From NCBI GenBank assembly GCA_001464955.1, contig LNEM01000037.1:124001-188000 (forward strand): 64,000 bases of DNA. Reading direction: 5' to 3'. The position numbers were made by a program, and so were the translations under genes. This document shows, piece after piece, positions 1 through 9,421 of the stretch (positions are counted from its first letter, which is position 1; every line of letters starts with the position of its first letter). Under the pieces are notes generated by a model. The model had not been told where the DNA came from, ran no database searches, and saw only the letters and a program-made list of their open reading frames with translations. The stretch comes from Rhizobiales bacterium Ga0077537 (GTDB taxonomy: Bacteria > Pseudomonadota > Alphaproteobacteria > Rhizobiales > Hyphomicrobiaceae).

Positions 1-525
1 CTCGGGCTTCTGGTGTTCCGGCATCCGCTGGCCGACGTGTCGGCCAAGGCTGCGGCGCCGCTCGGGGCGGCTTTCACGCTGCTGGCGCTGGTCACGGGGT
101 CGCTGTGGGGCAAGCCGATGTGGGGCGCCTACTGGGTGTGGGACGCGCGGCTGACTTCGGTGCTGATCCTGTTCTTCCTCTATCTCGGGCTGATCGCGCT
201 CCGATCGTCGATCGACGACGAGACGCTGGCCGGGCGGCTCACGGCGGTGCTGGCGCTGGTCGGCATCGTGATCCTGCCCATCATCAAGTTCTCGGTCGAC
301 TGGTGGCATACGTTGCATCAGCCCTCGACACGCTTCACCGCGACGCTCGATCCGGTGTTCCGGACGCCGCTGCTGGTCATGGCCCTCGGCTTCACGCTGA
401 TGATGATCGCGATGCACATGAAGGCGATGCGGAACGAGATCCTCAGGCGGCGCATCAAGGCGCTGACGCTGCGTACCGTCGAGCGGGCCGGGCAATCGGC
501 CGTCGTGCCGGGCGCGGCCGGGTAA
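1..525 (+). CDS. ccmC: Heme exporter protein CcmC (5' end outside window)
   Basis: C-terminal about 175 residues of CcmC, the inner-membrane protein that with CcmAB, CcmD and CcmE loads heme onto the chaperone CcmE during cytochrome c maturation. The reading frame is open from base 1, so the true start lies upstream of the window. The tryptophan-rich WWD signature is visible as GKPMWGAYWVWDARLTS, and several membrane helices follow, including FTLLALVTG and VLILFFLYLGLIAL. The periplasmic loop WWHTLHQPSTR carries the second conserved heme-ligand histidine. ccmD and ccmG follow at once, the usual order of a ccm operon. Identification is secure; only the N-terminus is missing. Confidence 0.95.
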   Translation, partial: LGLLVFRHPLADVSAKAAAPLGAAFTLLALVTGSLWGKPMWGAYWVWDARLTSVLILFFLYLGLIALRSSIDDETLAGRLTAVLALVGIVILPIIKFSVDWWHTLHQPSTRFTATLDPVFRTPLLVMALGFTLMMIAMHMKAMRNEILRRRIKALTLRTVERAGQSAVVPGAAG

Positions 526-533
526 GCGCCGCC

Positions 534-689
534 ATGGATCTCGGACCGCACGCGCTCTTCATCTGGCTCTGCTACGGCGCCGTGGGACTCGTCGTGGCGG
601 CGCTCGTGATCGGGCTCTGGCTCGATGGGCTCCGGCACAAGCGGAGGCTGGCGGACCTCGAAGCGCGAACCTCCCGGCGAGGCTCGTGA
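534..689 (+). CDS. ccmD: Heme exporter protein CcmD
   Basis: A 51-residue single-span membrane protein starting MDLGPHALFIW. One hydrophobic helix (about residues 8-30) is followed by a basic cytoplasmic tail with KRRLADLEAR, the standard CcmD architecture. CcmD stabilises the CcmABC complex and is needed to release heme-loaded CcmE. It starts 8 bases after the ccmC stop, and its TGA overlaps the ATG of ccmG, so the three genes form one translationally coupled operon. Length and position fit the family, although the sequence itself is poorly conserved, as is normal for CcmD. Confidence 0.9.
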   Translation: MDLGPHALFIWLCYGAVGLVVAALVIGLWLDGLRHKRRLADLEARTSRRGS

Positions 690-1294
690 TGGCCCTGCCG
701 GATCCTCCGGGCAAGGGCAGACGCCCGCGCATCAGCGCCGTGATGGCGCCCGTCGCCATCTTTGCCGTGGTGGCCGGCGTGTTCGCGTTCGCGCTGCAGA
801 AGGGCGACCCGTCGAAAGTGCCGTCGGCGCTGATCGGCAAGGCGGCGCCGCAGATCACGCTGCCGCCCGTCGCGGGGCTGACCAGCGGCGGCAGTGCGAT
901 CCCCGGATTCACGACCGACATGATCGGCAACGGGCGGCCGGCGGTGGTCAATTTCTGGGCGTCGTGGTGCCTGCCGTGCGTCGAGGAGCACCCGCATCTC
1001 GTGACGCTGGCCAAGCAGAGCGGTGTCGCCATCTACGGCATCAATCACAAGGATCTGCCGGCAAACGCGGCCAAGTTCCTCGCGCAGCACGGCAATCCGT
1101 TCACGGCGATCGGCGCCGACAACAACGGACGGGCGGCAATCGAGTGGGGCGTCTACGGAATGCCGGAAACGTTCGTCATCGACGGGGCGGGGCGGATCGC
1201 GTTCAAGCACGTCGGGCCGATCACGGCGGAGACGCTGGCGAGCAAGGTGCTGCCGGCCATCGCCAGCGCACGCGGTAACGCTCCGGCGAAATAG
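689..1294 (+). CDS. ccmG: Thiol:disulfide interchange protein CcmG/DsbE
   Basis: Membrane-anchored periplasmic thioredoxin of about 201 residues. After a short basic N-terminus there is one signal-anchor helix (about 18-36), then a thioredoxin fold with the redox motif WCLPC at about 93-97 and the cis-proline loop GMPETF. CcmG reduces the apocytochrome CXXCH cysteines, directly or through CcmH, before heme ligation. The ATG at 689 is preferred over the GTG at 686 because the GGCGAGG ribosome site lies six bases upstream and the ATG overlaps the ccmD stop as TGATG. It is the last gene of the ccm run; a hairpin follows. Confidence 0.95.
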   Translation: MALPDPPGKGRRPRISAVMAPVAIFAVVAGVFAFALQKGDPSKVPSALIGKAAPQITLPPVAGLTSGGSAIPGFTTDMIGNGRPAVVNFWASWCLPCVEEHPHLVTLAKQSGVAIYGINHKDLPANAAKFLAQHGNPFTAIGADNNGRAAIEWGVYGMPETFVIDGAGRIAFKHVGPITAETLASKVLPAIASARGNAPAK

Positions 1295-1300
1295 CCGGAA

Positions 1301-1333
1301 CGGAACGTGTGGCGCACCGGTCCACACGTTCCG
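1301..1333. terminator. Bidirectional hairpin between converging genes
   Basis: A perfect 12-bp inverted repeat, CGGAACGTGTGG and CCACACGTTCCG, with a 9-base loop. It sits in the 62-bp gap between the converging ends of ccmG and the downstream minus-strand membrane-protein gene. There is no clear T tract on either side, so its role as a shared terminator is inferred from symmetry and position. Confidence 0.6.
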
Positions 1334-1356
1334 GTCTCACATCGCGACGGGGCCGA

Positions 1357-3486
1357 TCAGCGGCCCTCGCGCCACCAGGCGAGCGTGATGAACGCGAGCA
1401 GCGCCGCAAGTGCCATCAGGCCCGAGAACATGGGTGTCAGCGACACGCCGCGGGTCACGTGGGCCTCGCGGTCCTTGAGGCCCAGCCATCCCGAGCCGGC
1501 CAGCACACGGGCGCTGGTCAGCATGGATACGCGCGGGACGTCGACGGCGGTCGCCGACACCGCGCCTAGGAGGCCGCCGCTCCGCGTCCAGAACACGCCG
1601 CCGCCCGTCGCCTCGACGAGGGGGCGCATGCGGAGATCGGTCGCCGTGACCTCGCTCATCTCGCGGGCGTCCTCGACCCCGGCATGAGCCACGGCGGTGA
1701 GCTTGCCCTGGCCGTCCGGCGCGGGCGTTTCGAGCTTGTAGAGGCCCGGTGCCTTGACTTCGACGCTCGAGCGCCAGATGCCGTCAGACGAGGGATCAAG
1801 CGAGAGGGTGGTGACCTCGCCGCCGGGCGCGGACACGGTCACCTCAGGGACGGTACGCTCCATGGAGCGGCGCTCGACGCTGAGGCGCAGGCCACGGGCC
1901 GACGCGATGAGGCGCTCTTCCTCGAGGTCGGGCTCCTTCATCAGCCAGTGCGAGATGCGGCGCAGCAGGTCGGTGTGCGGGCCACCGCCTTCGTAGCCGC
2001 GGGCCCAGAGCCAGGCGTGGTCCGATGTCATGAGCGCGACTCGGCCCTTGCCCATGCGGTCGAGCACCAGCAGAGGCTTCTGCTCGGCGCCCGTCATCAG
2101 GGTGCGGCCGCGACGGGTTTCAACTTCCACCTGCCGGAACCAGCGGCCCCACGTGGCCTCGCCGCCCGGCGCACCGGCTCCGGGAAGGCCGCGCGTCACG
2201 GGATGGCGCAGGCCGTCGCCGGCGACGGCGGCCTTGAACGGCTGCTCGATGACGCGTCCCGACGGGACCACGGGGAGGACGGAGCGGAGCGGCGTCCGGT
2301 AAAGGCTCGAGCGGCCCGCCAGATCGTCGCCCGCGGCAACGAGAAGGGCGCCGCCGTGGCGCTCCACGTAGCGGGCGATGTTGTCGTAGTAGAGCAACGG
2401 CAGGATGCCGCGATGCTGGTAGCGGTCGAAGATGATCAGATCGAAGTCCTTGATCTTCTCCGAGAACAGTTCGCGCGTCGGGAACGCGATCAGCGAGAGC
2501 TGATGGATCGGCGTGCCGTCCTGCTTCTCGGGCGGCCGCAGGATGGTGAAGTGCACGAGATCGACGGCGGCGTCGGATTTCAGCAGATTGCGCCACGTGC
2601 GCTCGCCGGCGTGGGGCTCGCCGGAGACGAGCAGCACGCGCAGGTTCTCGCGGACACCCTCGGCGGCGACGACGACGCGGTTGTTGGCGCCTGTCAGCTC
2701 GCCGTCGACAGGTTCGAGTTCGATCTCGACGATGTTGGTGCCGGCGTGTGGAAAGCGCATCGGCAGCCGGACGGTCTCGTCGATGCGGGCGCGCAGCGTC
2801 TCGTCGGCGGCATCCTCGCGGCGGACGCGCAGGGTGACGGTGTCGGCGGAGCGGCCGCGCCGGCCCGTCTCGCGGACCGCGAGCTCGATCTCGCGGGTCT
2901 GGCCGACGATGCCGAACTTCGGGCCCTTCAGGATCTCGATGCGGCGGTCGAACTCGTCGGGGCGGCCGGTCAGGAGCGTGTGGACCGGCGCATCGAAGCC
3001 GAGACCGGCGACGCCCTGGGGCACGTCGTGGACCTGGCCGTCGGTGATGGTGATGACGCCCGCGAGACGATCCGGCGGCACGTTGGCCAGCGCACGGTTG
3101 AGATCGGCGAAGAGATTGGTGCCGGAGGCGCCTTCACCGGTCGGGCGGGAGGACGCGACCCACTTCACCTCGAGGTTCGGGATCTTGCCGAGCCTGGCTT
3201 CGAGATCGGTGCGGATGGCGGCTGCCTGTCCCGGGCGGTCGGCGATGGTCTGGCTCGTCGATTCGTCCGTGACCACGATGGCGATGTTGGAGAGGCTTTC
3301 GCGCTCCTCCTGCCGCAACGTCGGGTTCGCCAGCGCTGCAATGACGGCGAGCAGAGAGAGACCACGGAGAACAGAGCCGCGCGTCCGGCGCAGCAGGAGC
3401 ACGGTGACCAGGACGGCGGCCACGGCGATCGCGGCCCAGAACAGCGGGCCGGAGATCATCGGCTGGATGTCGATCGACCAGTTCAC
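1357..3486 (-). CDS. Membrane protein of the MoxR/DUF58/DUF4159 operon
   Basis: A 709-residue protein with two N-terminal membrane helices (about 12-50), a large extracytoplasmic region and a C-terminal helix near FSGLMALAALLAFITLAWW. The segment beginning IAIVVTDESTSQT resembles a von Willebrand A-type fold (ITITDGQVHD is similar to VWA strand ends). A glutamine-amidotransferase-like region may follow, as in relatives from this operon. It starts with GTG, preceded by a strong AAGGAGG site, ten bases after the DUF4159 gene stop, so it is the last gene of the four-gene operon. The function is unknown; by association it is part of a MoxR-dependent envelope system. Confidence 0.75.
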   Translation of the reverse strand: MNWSIDIQPMISGPLFWAAIAVAAVLVTVLLLRRTRGSVLRGLSLLAVIAALANPTLRQEERESLSNIAIVVTDESTSQTIADRPGQAAAIRTDLEARLGKIPNLEVKWVASSRPTGEGASGTNLFADLNRALANVPPDRLAGVITITDGQVHDVPQGVAGLGFDAPVHTLLTGRPDEFDRRIEILKGPKFGIVGQTREIELAVRETGRRGRSADTVTLRVRREDAADETLRARIDETVRLPMRFPHAGTNIVEIELEPVDGELTGANNRVVVAAEGVRENLRVLLVSGEPHAGERTWRNLLKSDAAVDLVHFTILRPPEKQDGTPIHQLSLIAFPTRELFSEKIKDFDLIIFDRYQHRGILPLLYYDNIARYVERHGGALLVAAGDDLAGRSSLYRTPLRSVLPVVPSGRVIEQPFKAAVAGDGLRHPVTRGLPGAGAPGGEATWGRWFRQVEVETRRGRTLMTGAEQKPLLVLDRMGKGRVALMTSDHAWLWARGYEGGGPHTDLLRRISHWLMKEPDLEEERLIASARGLRLSVERRSMERTVPEVTVSAPGGEVTTLSLDPSSDGIWRSSVEVKAPGLYKLETPAPDGQGKLTAVAHAGVEDAREMSEVTATDLRMRPLVEATGGGVFWTRSGGLLGAVSATAVDVPRVSMLTSARVLAGSGWLGLKDREAHVTRGVSLTPMFSGLMALAALLAFITLAWWREGR

Positions 3487-3496
3487 GCGGCCTCCT

Positions 3497-6427
3497 TCAC
3501 TGTCCGAGACGCTCGAGCAGCGCCGGGACGTGCACCTGATCCGCCTTGTAGTTGCCGGTCAGGGCGTACATCACGATGTTGATGCCGGTGCGGAACGCCT
3601 GCTCGCGCTGCGCCTCGCCGCCCGGTACCGCGGGGTAGATCGGGCGATTGCCTTCGTCGAGGGCCCAGGCGGCCGCCAGATCGTTGGCGGTGACGAGGAT
3701 GGAACTCACGCCGTCGGAACGACGCGCGCGGCGGCCGGGATTGGCGCGATCCTCCTCGCTCTCGGCTTCGACCCAGAGCTGGGGGCTGTCCCAACGGCCC
3801 GGAAACGCCCGGATCAGATAGAACGCCTTGGTGAGCACGTGGCCTTCGGGGACAGACTCGAGGCGGGGGATGTCGAGGCGGCCCAGGAGGCGCTGCAGGG
3901 GCGTGCCCTCGTTGCGACCCAGATTGCGGCCGGTCGGAAGCCCCTGGCCGTGATCGCGGGTGTCGAAGATGATCATCCCGCCTTGCTTCATGTAAGCGTC
4001 GATCTTCGACAAGGTGGCGTCAGGCAGGGTCTGCGCGTTGGCGACCACGGGCCAATAGAGGATCGGGAAAAAGGCGATCTCGTCGACGACGATATTGACG
4101 CCGAACGCGTCGCCCGGCTCCACCGCGGTGCGGGCGGCAAGCACCTTGCCGAGGCCGGAGAGGCCCTGGCGGCTCGTCTCGTCCACCTGAGCATCCCCCG
4201 TCAGGACGTAGCCGAACGTGACGCGGCCCGTGGACTGGATGGCGATCTGGAGGTCGCGCGGCAGGCCCGGCGGGAGCGGCTGGCGCACGACGTCGCCGCG
4301 ATCCGGATCGGGGGTGCGTGACCGCTGGGCCGAGGCCGGGTGGGCCAAGAGCATGGTCAACGTCATGGCGAGGCCGAGAACCACCGCCGCCGCACCCGCG
4401 GGACGGCGGTTGCTCCGCCAGAAGGGACCGGCCTGGATCATGAGAACCGCCAAAACATCGAGGAACAACAGGGCAAGGGCGAGCGCGAGCAGCTGCGGCT
4501 TCAGCGGCTCGGTGGTCTGGCCTTCGTAGGCGCGGCGCTCGGCCTTCGACGGCAACGACGGCAGTGGCTTCAGCTCGCTCGCGGGGCCGAGCACGTTGAC
4601 GGCGCGGGGGCTCGCTTCGGGGCCGTAGTAGCCAGGCGGATGGTCGATGCCGGGGACGAGGGTGGCGAGGCGGCTCGCCTCGATGGCCTGAGCTGTCGCG
4701 GGCGGCGCGCGCAACACACCGTAGCCGTCGAGCACCTGCAGGGGCGTCAGGACTTCGGCGCTGGCGGCGACGGGGGCAGCGCGGGTCTCGGAAGTGGCTG
4801 CGACCGGGACGCCACCGGCCGCGACGCCGCCGGGCTGACCGAGCGTGGCGATGCGGCGCAGCATGTCGACGAAGAGGCCCGAAAGCGGCAGGTTCGACCA
4901 GTCCGAGTTCGCTGTGATGTGGAACAGGATCATGCGGCCTTCGCCGTGGCGGCGGGCGGTAACGAGAGGCGTGCCGTCCTTCAGGCGCGCCCACGTCTCG
5001 ACCTCGGGGCCGAGGGCGCCGGGGTCGGCGAGCACCTGACGGCTGACGGTGATCTCGGGCTTGATCTCGAGGCCGGCGAAGAGGCTCGCCTCGTCGAAGG
5101 GGGCGAGCGGCTGCGGCGTCGACCACGACAGCGCGCCACCCAGTGCGCGGCCACCGATCCGGAGTGCGACCGGCAGCAGTTCGTCGCCACCCTTCTCGAG
5201 GCGCGGGCCGGCGAAACGCACGAGGACGCCGCCCTTCTTCACCCACTGGTCCATTTCGCCGGCAATGCCGCCGGACAGCGTGCCGATGTCGGCCAACAGC
5301 ATGATGGAGACGTTCTGGCGGAAGGCGTCGCGGGTCGCGGCCTCGAGGTTGGCCTTGCCGGGCTTCACCAGCTCCGAATAGGGCGCGAGCGCGCGATCGA
5401 GGTAGTAGAGCGGCGCCAGCAGCGGCTGGGCCTGCTCGCGGCTTTCGCCGGAAATGAGCGCGATGCGGTTCCAGCGCGAGCGGGCATCTAGGAGATGGAC
5501 CGCGCCAGCCGAACGCTCGCCGGCCAACTCGATCCGGGTCACCTGATTGCGGAGTTCGAGGGGGAGCGCGAACTGCGCGACGGTGCGCGTGGCGCCGACC
5601 GGCAGCACGAACGGAACCTCGCCGAGGCGCTGGCCGCGCTGCGAATAGGCGAGCGCCATGCCCACACGCTCGGCGCCGCCTGACCGCAGAATGGTCGCTT
5701 CGAGGCGGCCGTCGCGGGCGAGACCCGCCGCAGCGCCGAGGGCTTCCTGCCCGGATGGCGTCTCGACGACGACGAGGGCGCCGCCGTCGCCGGACAAGGC
5801 GGCGAGGCGGTCGGCGAAGGCGCGGGTGGCGCCATCGTGGTCGATGCCGTCCGAGAGCCAGACGATGGTGGCGGCGGGCTGGCCACGAAGGGCCGCGGCG
5901 AGAGCTTCGACGGTCTCGGCGCGGCGGGGTGCGAAGGGTTGGGCCTGGAGCGCGGCTGCCGTCGAGCGGGCGGCGGCCGGCGCCTCGATGCGGAGCGCCT
6001 GGGTGCGGGCGGGCGGCGCGGTCTGGGCGATCATCACCGGGCGGCTCTGGGCCTCGGCTTCGCCGACGAGACGATCGACCAGCCCGAGGCGGTCATTGAA
6101 ACGGGTGGCCGCCGCCCAGCCGTTGTCGACGACGATGACGACCGGGCCGGAGCCCTTAAGGCCGCCGTCGCGCGTCGGATTGAGGACGGGTTCGGCCAAG
6201 GCCAGGATAACCAGAGCCGCGGCCAGCATGCGCAGCAGCGTCAGCCACCACGGCGTCTTGGCCGGCGTCTTTTCGCGGTTGTCGATGCCCACGAGAATGC
6301 GGGTCGCCGGGAAATCGATGCGGCGGGGGCGCGGCGGCACGGTGCGCAACAGCCAGTAGATGACCGGCAGCAGGGCCAACGCGCCAAGCAGCGCGGGGTT
6401 GAGGAAGGCGAGCGAACCAAGGCTCAT
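3497..6427 (-). CDS. DUF4159 domain protein with BatA-like N-terminus
   Basis: A 976-residue membrane protein. The N-terminus has the BatA-type double helix, FLNPALLGALALLPVIYWLLRTVPP, with a second helix around 60-80. A VWA-like region follows, containing the stretch VVIVVDNGWAAATRF, then a glutamine-amidotransferase-like region and a further helix pair near 650-700. The C-terminal 200 residues, from DVVRQPLPPGLPRDLQIAIQ to HVPALLERLGQ, match the DUF4159 layout. Its ATG overlaps the TGA of the DUF58 gene by four bases (ATGA), so translation is coupled. Its partners are the MoxR ATPase and the DUF58 protein. The biochemical role is not established. Confidence 0.85.
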   Translation of the reverse strand: MSLGSLAFLNPALLGALALLPVIYWLLRTVPPRPRRIDFPATRILVGIDNREKTPAKTPWWLTLLRMLAAALVILALAEPVLNPTRDGGLKGSGPVVIVVDNGWAAATRFNDRLGLVDRLVGEAEAQSRPVMIAQTAPPARTQALRIEAPAAARSTAAALQAQPFAPRRAETVEALAAALRGQPAATIVWLSDGIDHDGATRAFADRLAALSGDGGALVVVETPSGQEALGAAAGLARDGRLEATILRSGGAERVGMALAYSQRGQRLGEVPFVLPVGATRTVAQFALPLELRNQVTRIELAGERSAGAVHLLDARSRWNRIALISGESREQAQPLLAPLYYLDRALAPYSELVKPGKANLEAATRDAFRQNVSIMLLADIGTLSGGIAGEMDQWVKKGGVLVRFAGPRLEKGGDELLPVALRIGGRALGGALSWSTPQPLAPFDEASLFAGLEIKPEITVSRQVLADPGALGPEVETWARLKDGTPLVTARRHGEGRMILFHITANSDWSNLPLSGLFVDMLRRIATLGQPGGVAAGGVPVAATSETRAAPVAASAEVLTPLQVLDGYGVLRAPPATAQAIEASRLATLVPGIDHPPGYYGPEASPRAVNVLGPASELKPLPSLPSKAERRAYEGQTTEPLKPQLLALALALLFLDVLAVLMIQAGPFWRSNRRPAGAAAVVLGLAMTLTMLLAHPASAQRSRTPDPDRGDVVRQPLPPGLPRDLQIAIQSTGRVTFGYVLTGDAQVDETSRQGLSGLGKVLAARTAVEPGDAFGVNIVVDEIAFFPILYWPVVANAQTLPDATLSKIDAYMKQGGMIIFDTRDHGQGLPTGRNLGRNEGTPLQRLLGRLDIPRLESVPEGHVLTKAFYLIRAFPGRWDSPQLWVEAESEEDRANPGRRARRSDGVSSILVTANDLAAAWALDEGNRPIYPAVPGGEAQREQAFRTGINIVMYALTGNYKADQVHVPALLERLGQ

Positions 6428-7407
6428 CCGTGGCCCCCTTCCGGTGCGGCCGGCTTTGCTGCCGACGGCGGGCGCCAGGAGACGACGTCGCCGCGAAACC
6501 GCTGCATGAGGGCGAGGAGGGGCTCGGACGCGGGCCGGTCGGTGTGATGGACGAGGAACGTCCAGCCGAGTCGGCGGGCGGCGTCGGAAACGGCAGCGCG
6601 GTGGGCTTCGAGGCGGGCGCGATAGCGGTCGCGGAGGCTTTCGGCACGGTCGGCGATCCAGTGACTGCCGTCCTCGAGGCCGAGGAATTCGGCACGGCCC
6701 TCGTAAGGGAGCGTCTCCTCGGCGGGATCGAGGACCTGCACGAGATGGCCGCTCACGTCATTGCCGGCGATGGCGCGGAGGCGGGCGGCGATGGTCTCGG
6801 GCGGGTCGAGGAAATCACTGATGAGGATCGCGCCGGAAAAGCGGGCGAGGCGTGCCTCGGGCGGCAGGCTCGCCGTCGCCTCACGCGTCTCGCCGTGGAG
6901 CGCGAGGCTCTCGGCGAGGCGGGTGGCGGCCCGGCGCGAGGCCATCGGCCGGGTCAGTCCCATCAAGCCGACGCGCTCACCGCCGGTGACCAGCATCTCG
7001 GCGGCGGCGAGGGCCAGCACGACGGCGCGGTCGCGCTTGGTCGTGGTCGCAAGATGGCTGCGGAAGGACATGGACGGTGACAGGTCGGGCCAGAGCCAGA
7101 CGGTGTGAGCCGCTTCCCATTCGCGTTCGCGAACGAAAAGAGTGTCGGTGCTCGCCGAGCGGCGCCAGTCGATGGAGGCGGCCGGGTCGGTGGTGCCGAA
7201 CTGACGGAACTGCCAGAACGTCTCGCCGGGGCCGGAACGGCGGCGGCCATGGAGGCCATGGGCAACAGTGGACGACACGCGCAGCGCTTCCAGCACGAGA
7301 TCCGGAAGCCGCGAGGCGAGGCCGTGGGCCTCGGACTCGAGCGGCGCCAGATCGGCCTTGCGCCGGCCATGACCTGCGGCGGGATTGCCGCCATCGCTTG
7401 TCGCCAC
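6424..7407 (-). CDS. DUF58 domain-containing protein
   Basis: A 327-residue soluble protein with the DUF58 core. The stretch FGTTDPAASIDWRRSASTD is the characteristic motif of the family, and a metal-binding-like VWA segment, WLWPDLSPSMSF, follows (DxSxS-like). DUF58 proteins are almost always encoded next to MoxR AAA+ ATPases and are thought to be their client or adaptor in cofactor insertion or envelope assembly. Here the gene lies 20 bases downstream of the MoxR gene and overlaps the start of the DUF4159 gene. Domain assignment is firm; the substrate is unknown. Confidence 0.9.
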   Translation of the reverse strand: MATSDGGNPAAGHGRRKADLAPLESEAHGLASRLPDLVLEALRVSSTVAHGLHGRRRSGPGETFWQFRQFGTTDPAASIDWRRSASTDTLFVREREWEAAHTVWLWPDLSPSMSFRSHLATTTKRDRAVVLALAAAEMLVTGGERVGLMGLTRPMASRRAATRLAESLALHGETREATASLPPEARLARFSGAILISDFLDPPETIAARLRAIAGNDVSGHLVQVLDPAEETLPYEGRAEFLGLEDGSHWIADRAESLRDRYRARLEAHRAAVSDAARRLGWTFLVHHTDRPASEPLLALMQRFRGDVVSWRPPSAAKPAAPEGGHG

Positions 7408-7427
7408 GGGTCAGCCTCCGGATCGGG

Positions 7428-8435
7428 TCAGGTGGCGGCGGCGGCCAGACGGCCGATCACGCCCGCCATGTCCTCACCCTCGGCACGGGCCGCGAACGAG
7501 AGCGCCATGCGGTGCTTGAGAACCGGCTCGGCCAGCGCGAGCACGTCGTCGACCGACGGCGCGAGACGGCCGTCGATGAGCGCCTTGGCGCGGACGGCGA
7601 GCATGAGCGCCTGGCTGGCGCGCGGACCCGGCCCCCAGGCCACGAGGCGGTCGACCTCGTCGCTGGAGCCGGTGCCGGGACGCGCCGAGCGCACGAGACG
7701 CAGGATCGCCTCGACGACCTTGTCAGGAACGGGGATCTGGCGCACGAGGCGCTGGGTGGACATCAGCTCCTGCGCAGTGAGGGCCGCCTCGAGACGGCGC
7801 TCCTCGGTACCGGTGGTGGCGAACAGCATGCGCCGCTCGGCCGCCTCGCCGGGGTAGCCGACGTCGATCTGCAAGAGGAACCGGTCGAGCTGGGCTTCCG
7901 GAAGCGGGTAGGTGCCTTCCTGCTCCAGCGGGTTCTGGGTCGCCAGCACGTGGAACGGCGTCGGGATGTCGTGGCGCTGGCCGGCGACCGTGACATGATG
8001 CTCCTGCATGGCCTGCAGCAACGCCGACTGGGTCTTCGGGGAGGCGCGGTTGATCTCGTCCGCCATCAGAAGCTGGGCGAAGATCGGGCCCTTGATGAAG
8101 CGGAAACTGCGGCGGCCCTGACCGCCCGCCGGCTGATCCTCGAGGACCTCGGAGCCGATGATGTCGGACGGCATCAGATCCGGCGTGAACTGGATGCGCT
8201 TGGCGTCGAGGCCGAGCGTGCGCCCGAGCGTCTCGACCAGAAGCGTCTTGGCGAGGCCCGGCACGCCAACGAGGAGGCCGTGACCGCCCGCCAGAATGGT
8301 GACCAGCGTCCGCTCGACCACCTGTTCCTGGCCGTAGATGACGGTGCCGACCGCCTGCTTGACGCGCTGAATGCGCTCACCGGCCGCTTCGACGCGGGCG
8401 ACGATATCGTGATCCGTTTCGATGACTGTGCTCAT
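7428..8435 (-). CDS. MoxR family AAA+ ATPase
   Basis: A 335-residue AAA+ ATPase. The Walker A motif GVPGLAKT lies at about 57-64 and Walker B at LLMADEINRA. The sensor region follows as FHVLATQNPLEQEGTYPLPEAQLDRF, the signature of the MoxR subfamily. MoxR proteins act as chaperones that mature or activate VWA/DUF58 partner proteins. It is the first gene of the minus-strand operon, divergent from a DUF1285 gene across a 195-bp gap that must contain both promoters. The length is normal for the family. Confidence 0.95.
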   Translation of the reverse strand: MSTVIETDHDIVARVEAAGERIQRVKQAVGTVIYGQEQVVERTLVTILAGGHGLLVGVPGLAKTLLVETLGRTLGLDAKRIQFTPDLMPSDIIGSEVLEDQPAGGQGRRSFRFIKGPIFAQLLMADEINRASPKTQSALLQAMQEHHVTVAGQRHDIPTPFHVLATQNPLEQEGTYPLPEAQLDRFLLQIDVGYPGEAAERRMLFATTGTEERRLEAALTAQELMSTQRLVRQIPVPDKVVEAILRLVRSARPGTGSSDEVDRLVAWGPGPRASQALMLAVRAKALIDGRLAPSVDDVLALAEPVLKHRMALSFAARAEGEDMAGVIGRLAAAAT

Positions 8436-8630
8436 GCGCTCGCTTCGACGCTCGCTTCGTGGGCTCGTGCGCTCAACCCTAGGCCCGTTTCGGTGGGAGC
8501 CGAACCCTGCCCGGCGCCCCGATGATCGTAGTATGAACGCACCTGCAGCATAGCAGGGGCGGTCGTGGAGGTTATATTAATCCTCAGTAATGTGGCTCGA
8601 TACGGGCCAGCACCGGACGAAGGACCCGCC

Positions 8631-9221
8631 ATGGGCACCCCAACCGACAATAGCACAAGCGCCGGCGCAAGCACTGGCCTCAGCGGTCTCGAGGCCCTGC
8701 TCAAGGCACAGGCCGGCGACCGGATGCCGCCCGTCGAGCGGTGGGACCCGCCCTATTGCGGCGACATCGGCATGGCCATCCTGCGCGACGGGACATGGCT
8801 CTATCAGGGCAGCCCGATCGGGCGGAAACCGCTGGTCAAGCTGTTCTCGCGGGTCCTGCGCCGGGATGCGGACGGGCGCTATTTCCTTGTCACGCCGGCC
8901 GAGAAAGTCGATGTAGCGGTCGCGGACGCCCCGTTCCTCGCCGTCGAGATGGAGGTGCAGGGGGCAGGCCCGGATCAGACGCTGATCTTCCGCACGAACG
9001 TCGACGACGTGGTCGCCTGCGGCCCGGAGCATCCGGTGCGGTTCGTGGCCGAGGACGGGAGCGGCGGGCTCAAGCCTTACGTGCATGTGAGGGGCCGGCT
9101 GGAGGCGCTGGTGACGCGGGCGCTCTACTACGACCTCGTCGAACTGGCGGTCGAAGAGGCCGGCGTGCTCGGCATCTGGAGCGGGGGTCACTTCTTCGTG
9201 ATGACGTCGGACACGGCGTAG
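8631..9221 (+). CDS. DUF1285 domain-containing protein
   Basis: A protein of about 196 residues. After a low-complexity Thr/Ser/Ala-rich N-terminus of about 20 residues comes the DUF1285 region: VERWDPPYCGDIGMAILRDG, then GSPIGRKPLVKLFSRVLRRD and YFLVTPAEKVDVAV. The ATG at 8631 is chosen because the upstream extension does not look like protein of this family. DUF1285 is a conserved alphaproteobacterial domain of unknown function that is commonly found divergent from the MoxR/DUF58 operon, as here, which suggests a functional link. No catalytic residues can be assigned. Confidence 0.88.
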   Translation: MGTPTDNSTSAGASTGLSGLEALLKAQAGDRMPPVERWDPPYCGDIGMAILRDGTWLYQGSPIGRKPLVKLFSRVLRRDADGRYFLVTPAEKVDVAVADAPFLAVEMEVQGAGPDQTLIFRTNVDDVVACGPEHPVRFVAEDGSGGLKPYVHVRGRLEALVTRALYYDLVELAVEEAGVLGIWSGGHFFVMTSDTA

Positions 9222-9255
9222 CGCGGCAGCAGCATCTCATCCGGGACGGGCTGTG

Positions 9256-9283
9256 GACGGCGGCGCAGATCACGGCCGCCGTC
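9256..9283 (+). terminator. Hairpin downstream of DUF1285 gene
   Basis: A 9-bp perfect stem, GACGGCGGC and GCCGCCGTC, with a 10-base loop, 35 bases after the DUF1285 stop. No T tract follows, so termination is only a possibility. The rest of the 200-bp gap to the next gene shows nothing recognisable. Confidence 0.35.
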
Positions 9284-9421
9284 ATGACAGGGGCGCACAC
9301 CGTGCGTATGGTCTCGCTCCATTGACAGGCGGATGCCGGCATGGGGCTGGCTGGGCCAAGGCGCGGTCCCGAAGCGGCGCGGGCCGATTTCCTTCATCGA
9401 TTGCGATCGGGGCTCTGGACC

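Noticed and set aside
1684..3582. A 632-codon plus-strand frame opposite the MoxR-operon membrane protein
   Set aside because: It is the antisense shadow of a supported gene in GC-rich DNA, with no recognisable domain and a composition of Gly/Ala/Arg typical of shadows.
8566..8583. Near-palindrome GAGGTTATATTAATCCTC between MoxR and DUF1285 genes
   Set aside because: The symmetry is imperfect and no known operator matches; promoter use of this AT-rich patch is possible but unsupported.
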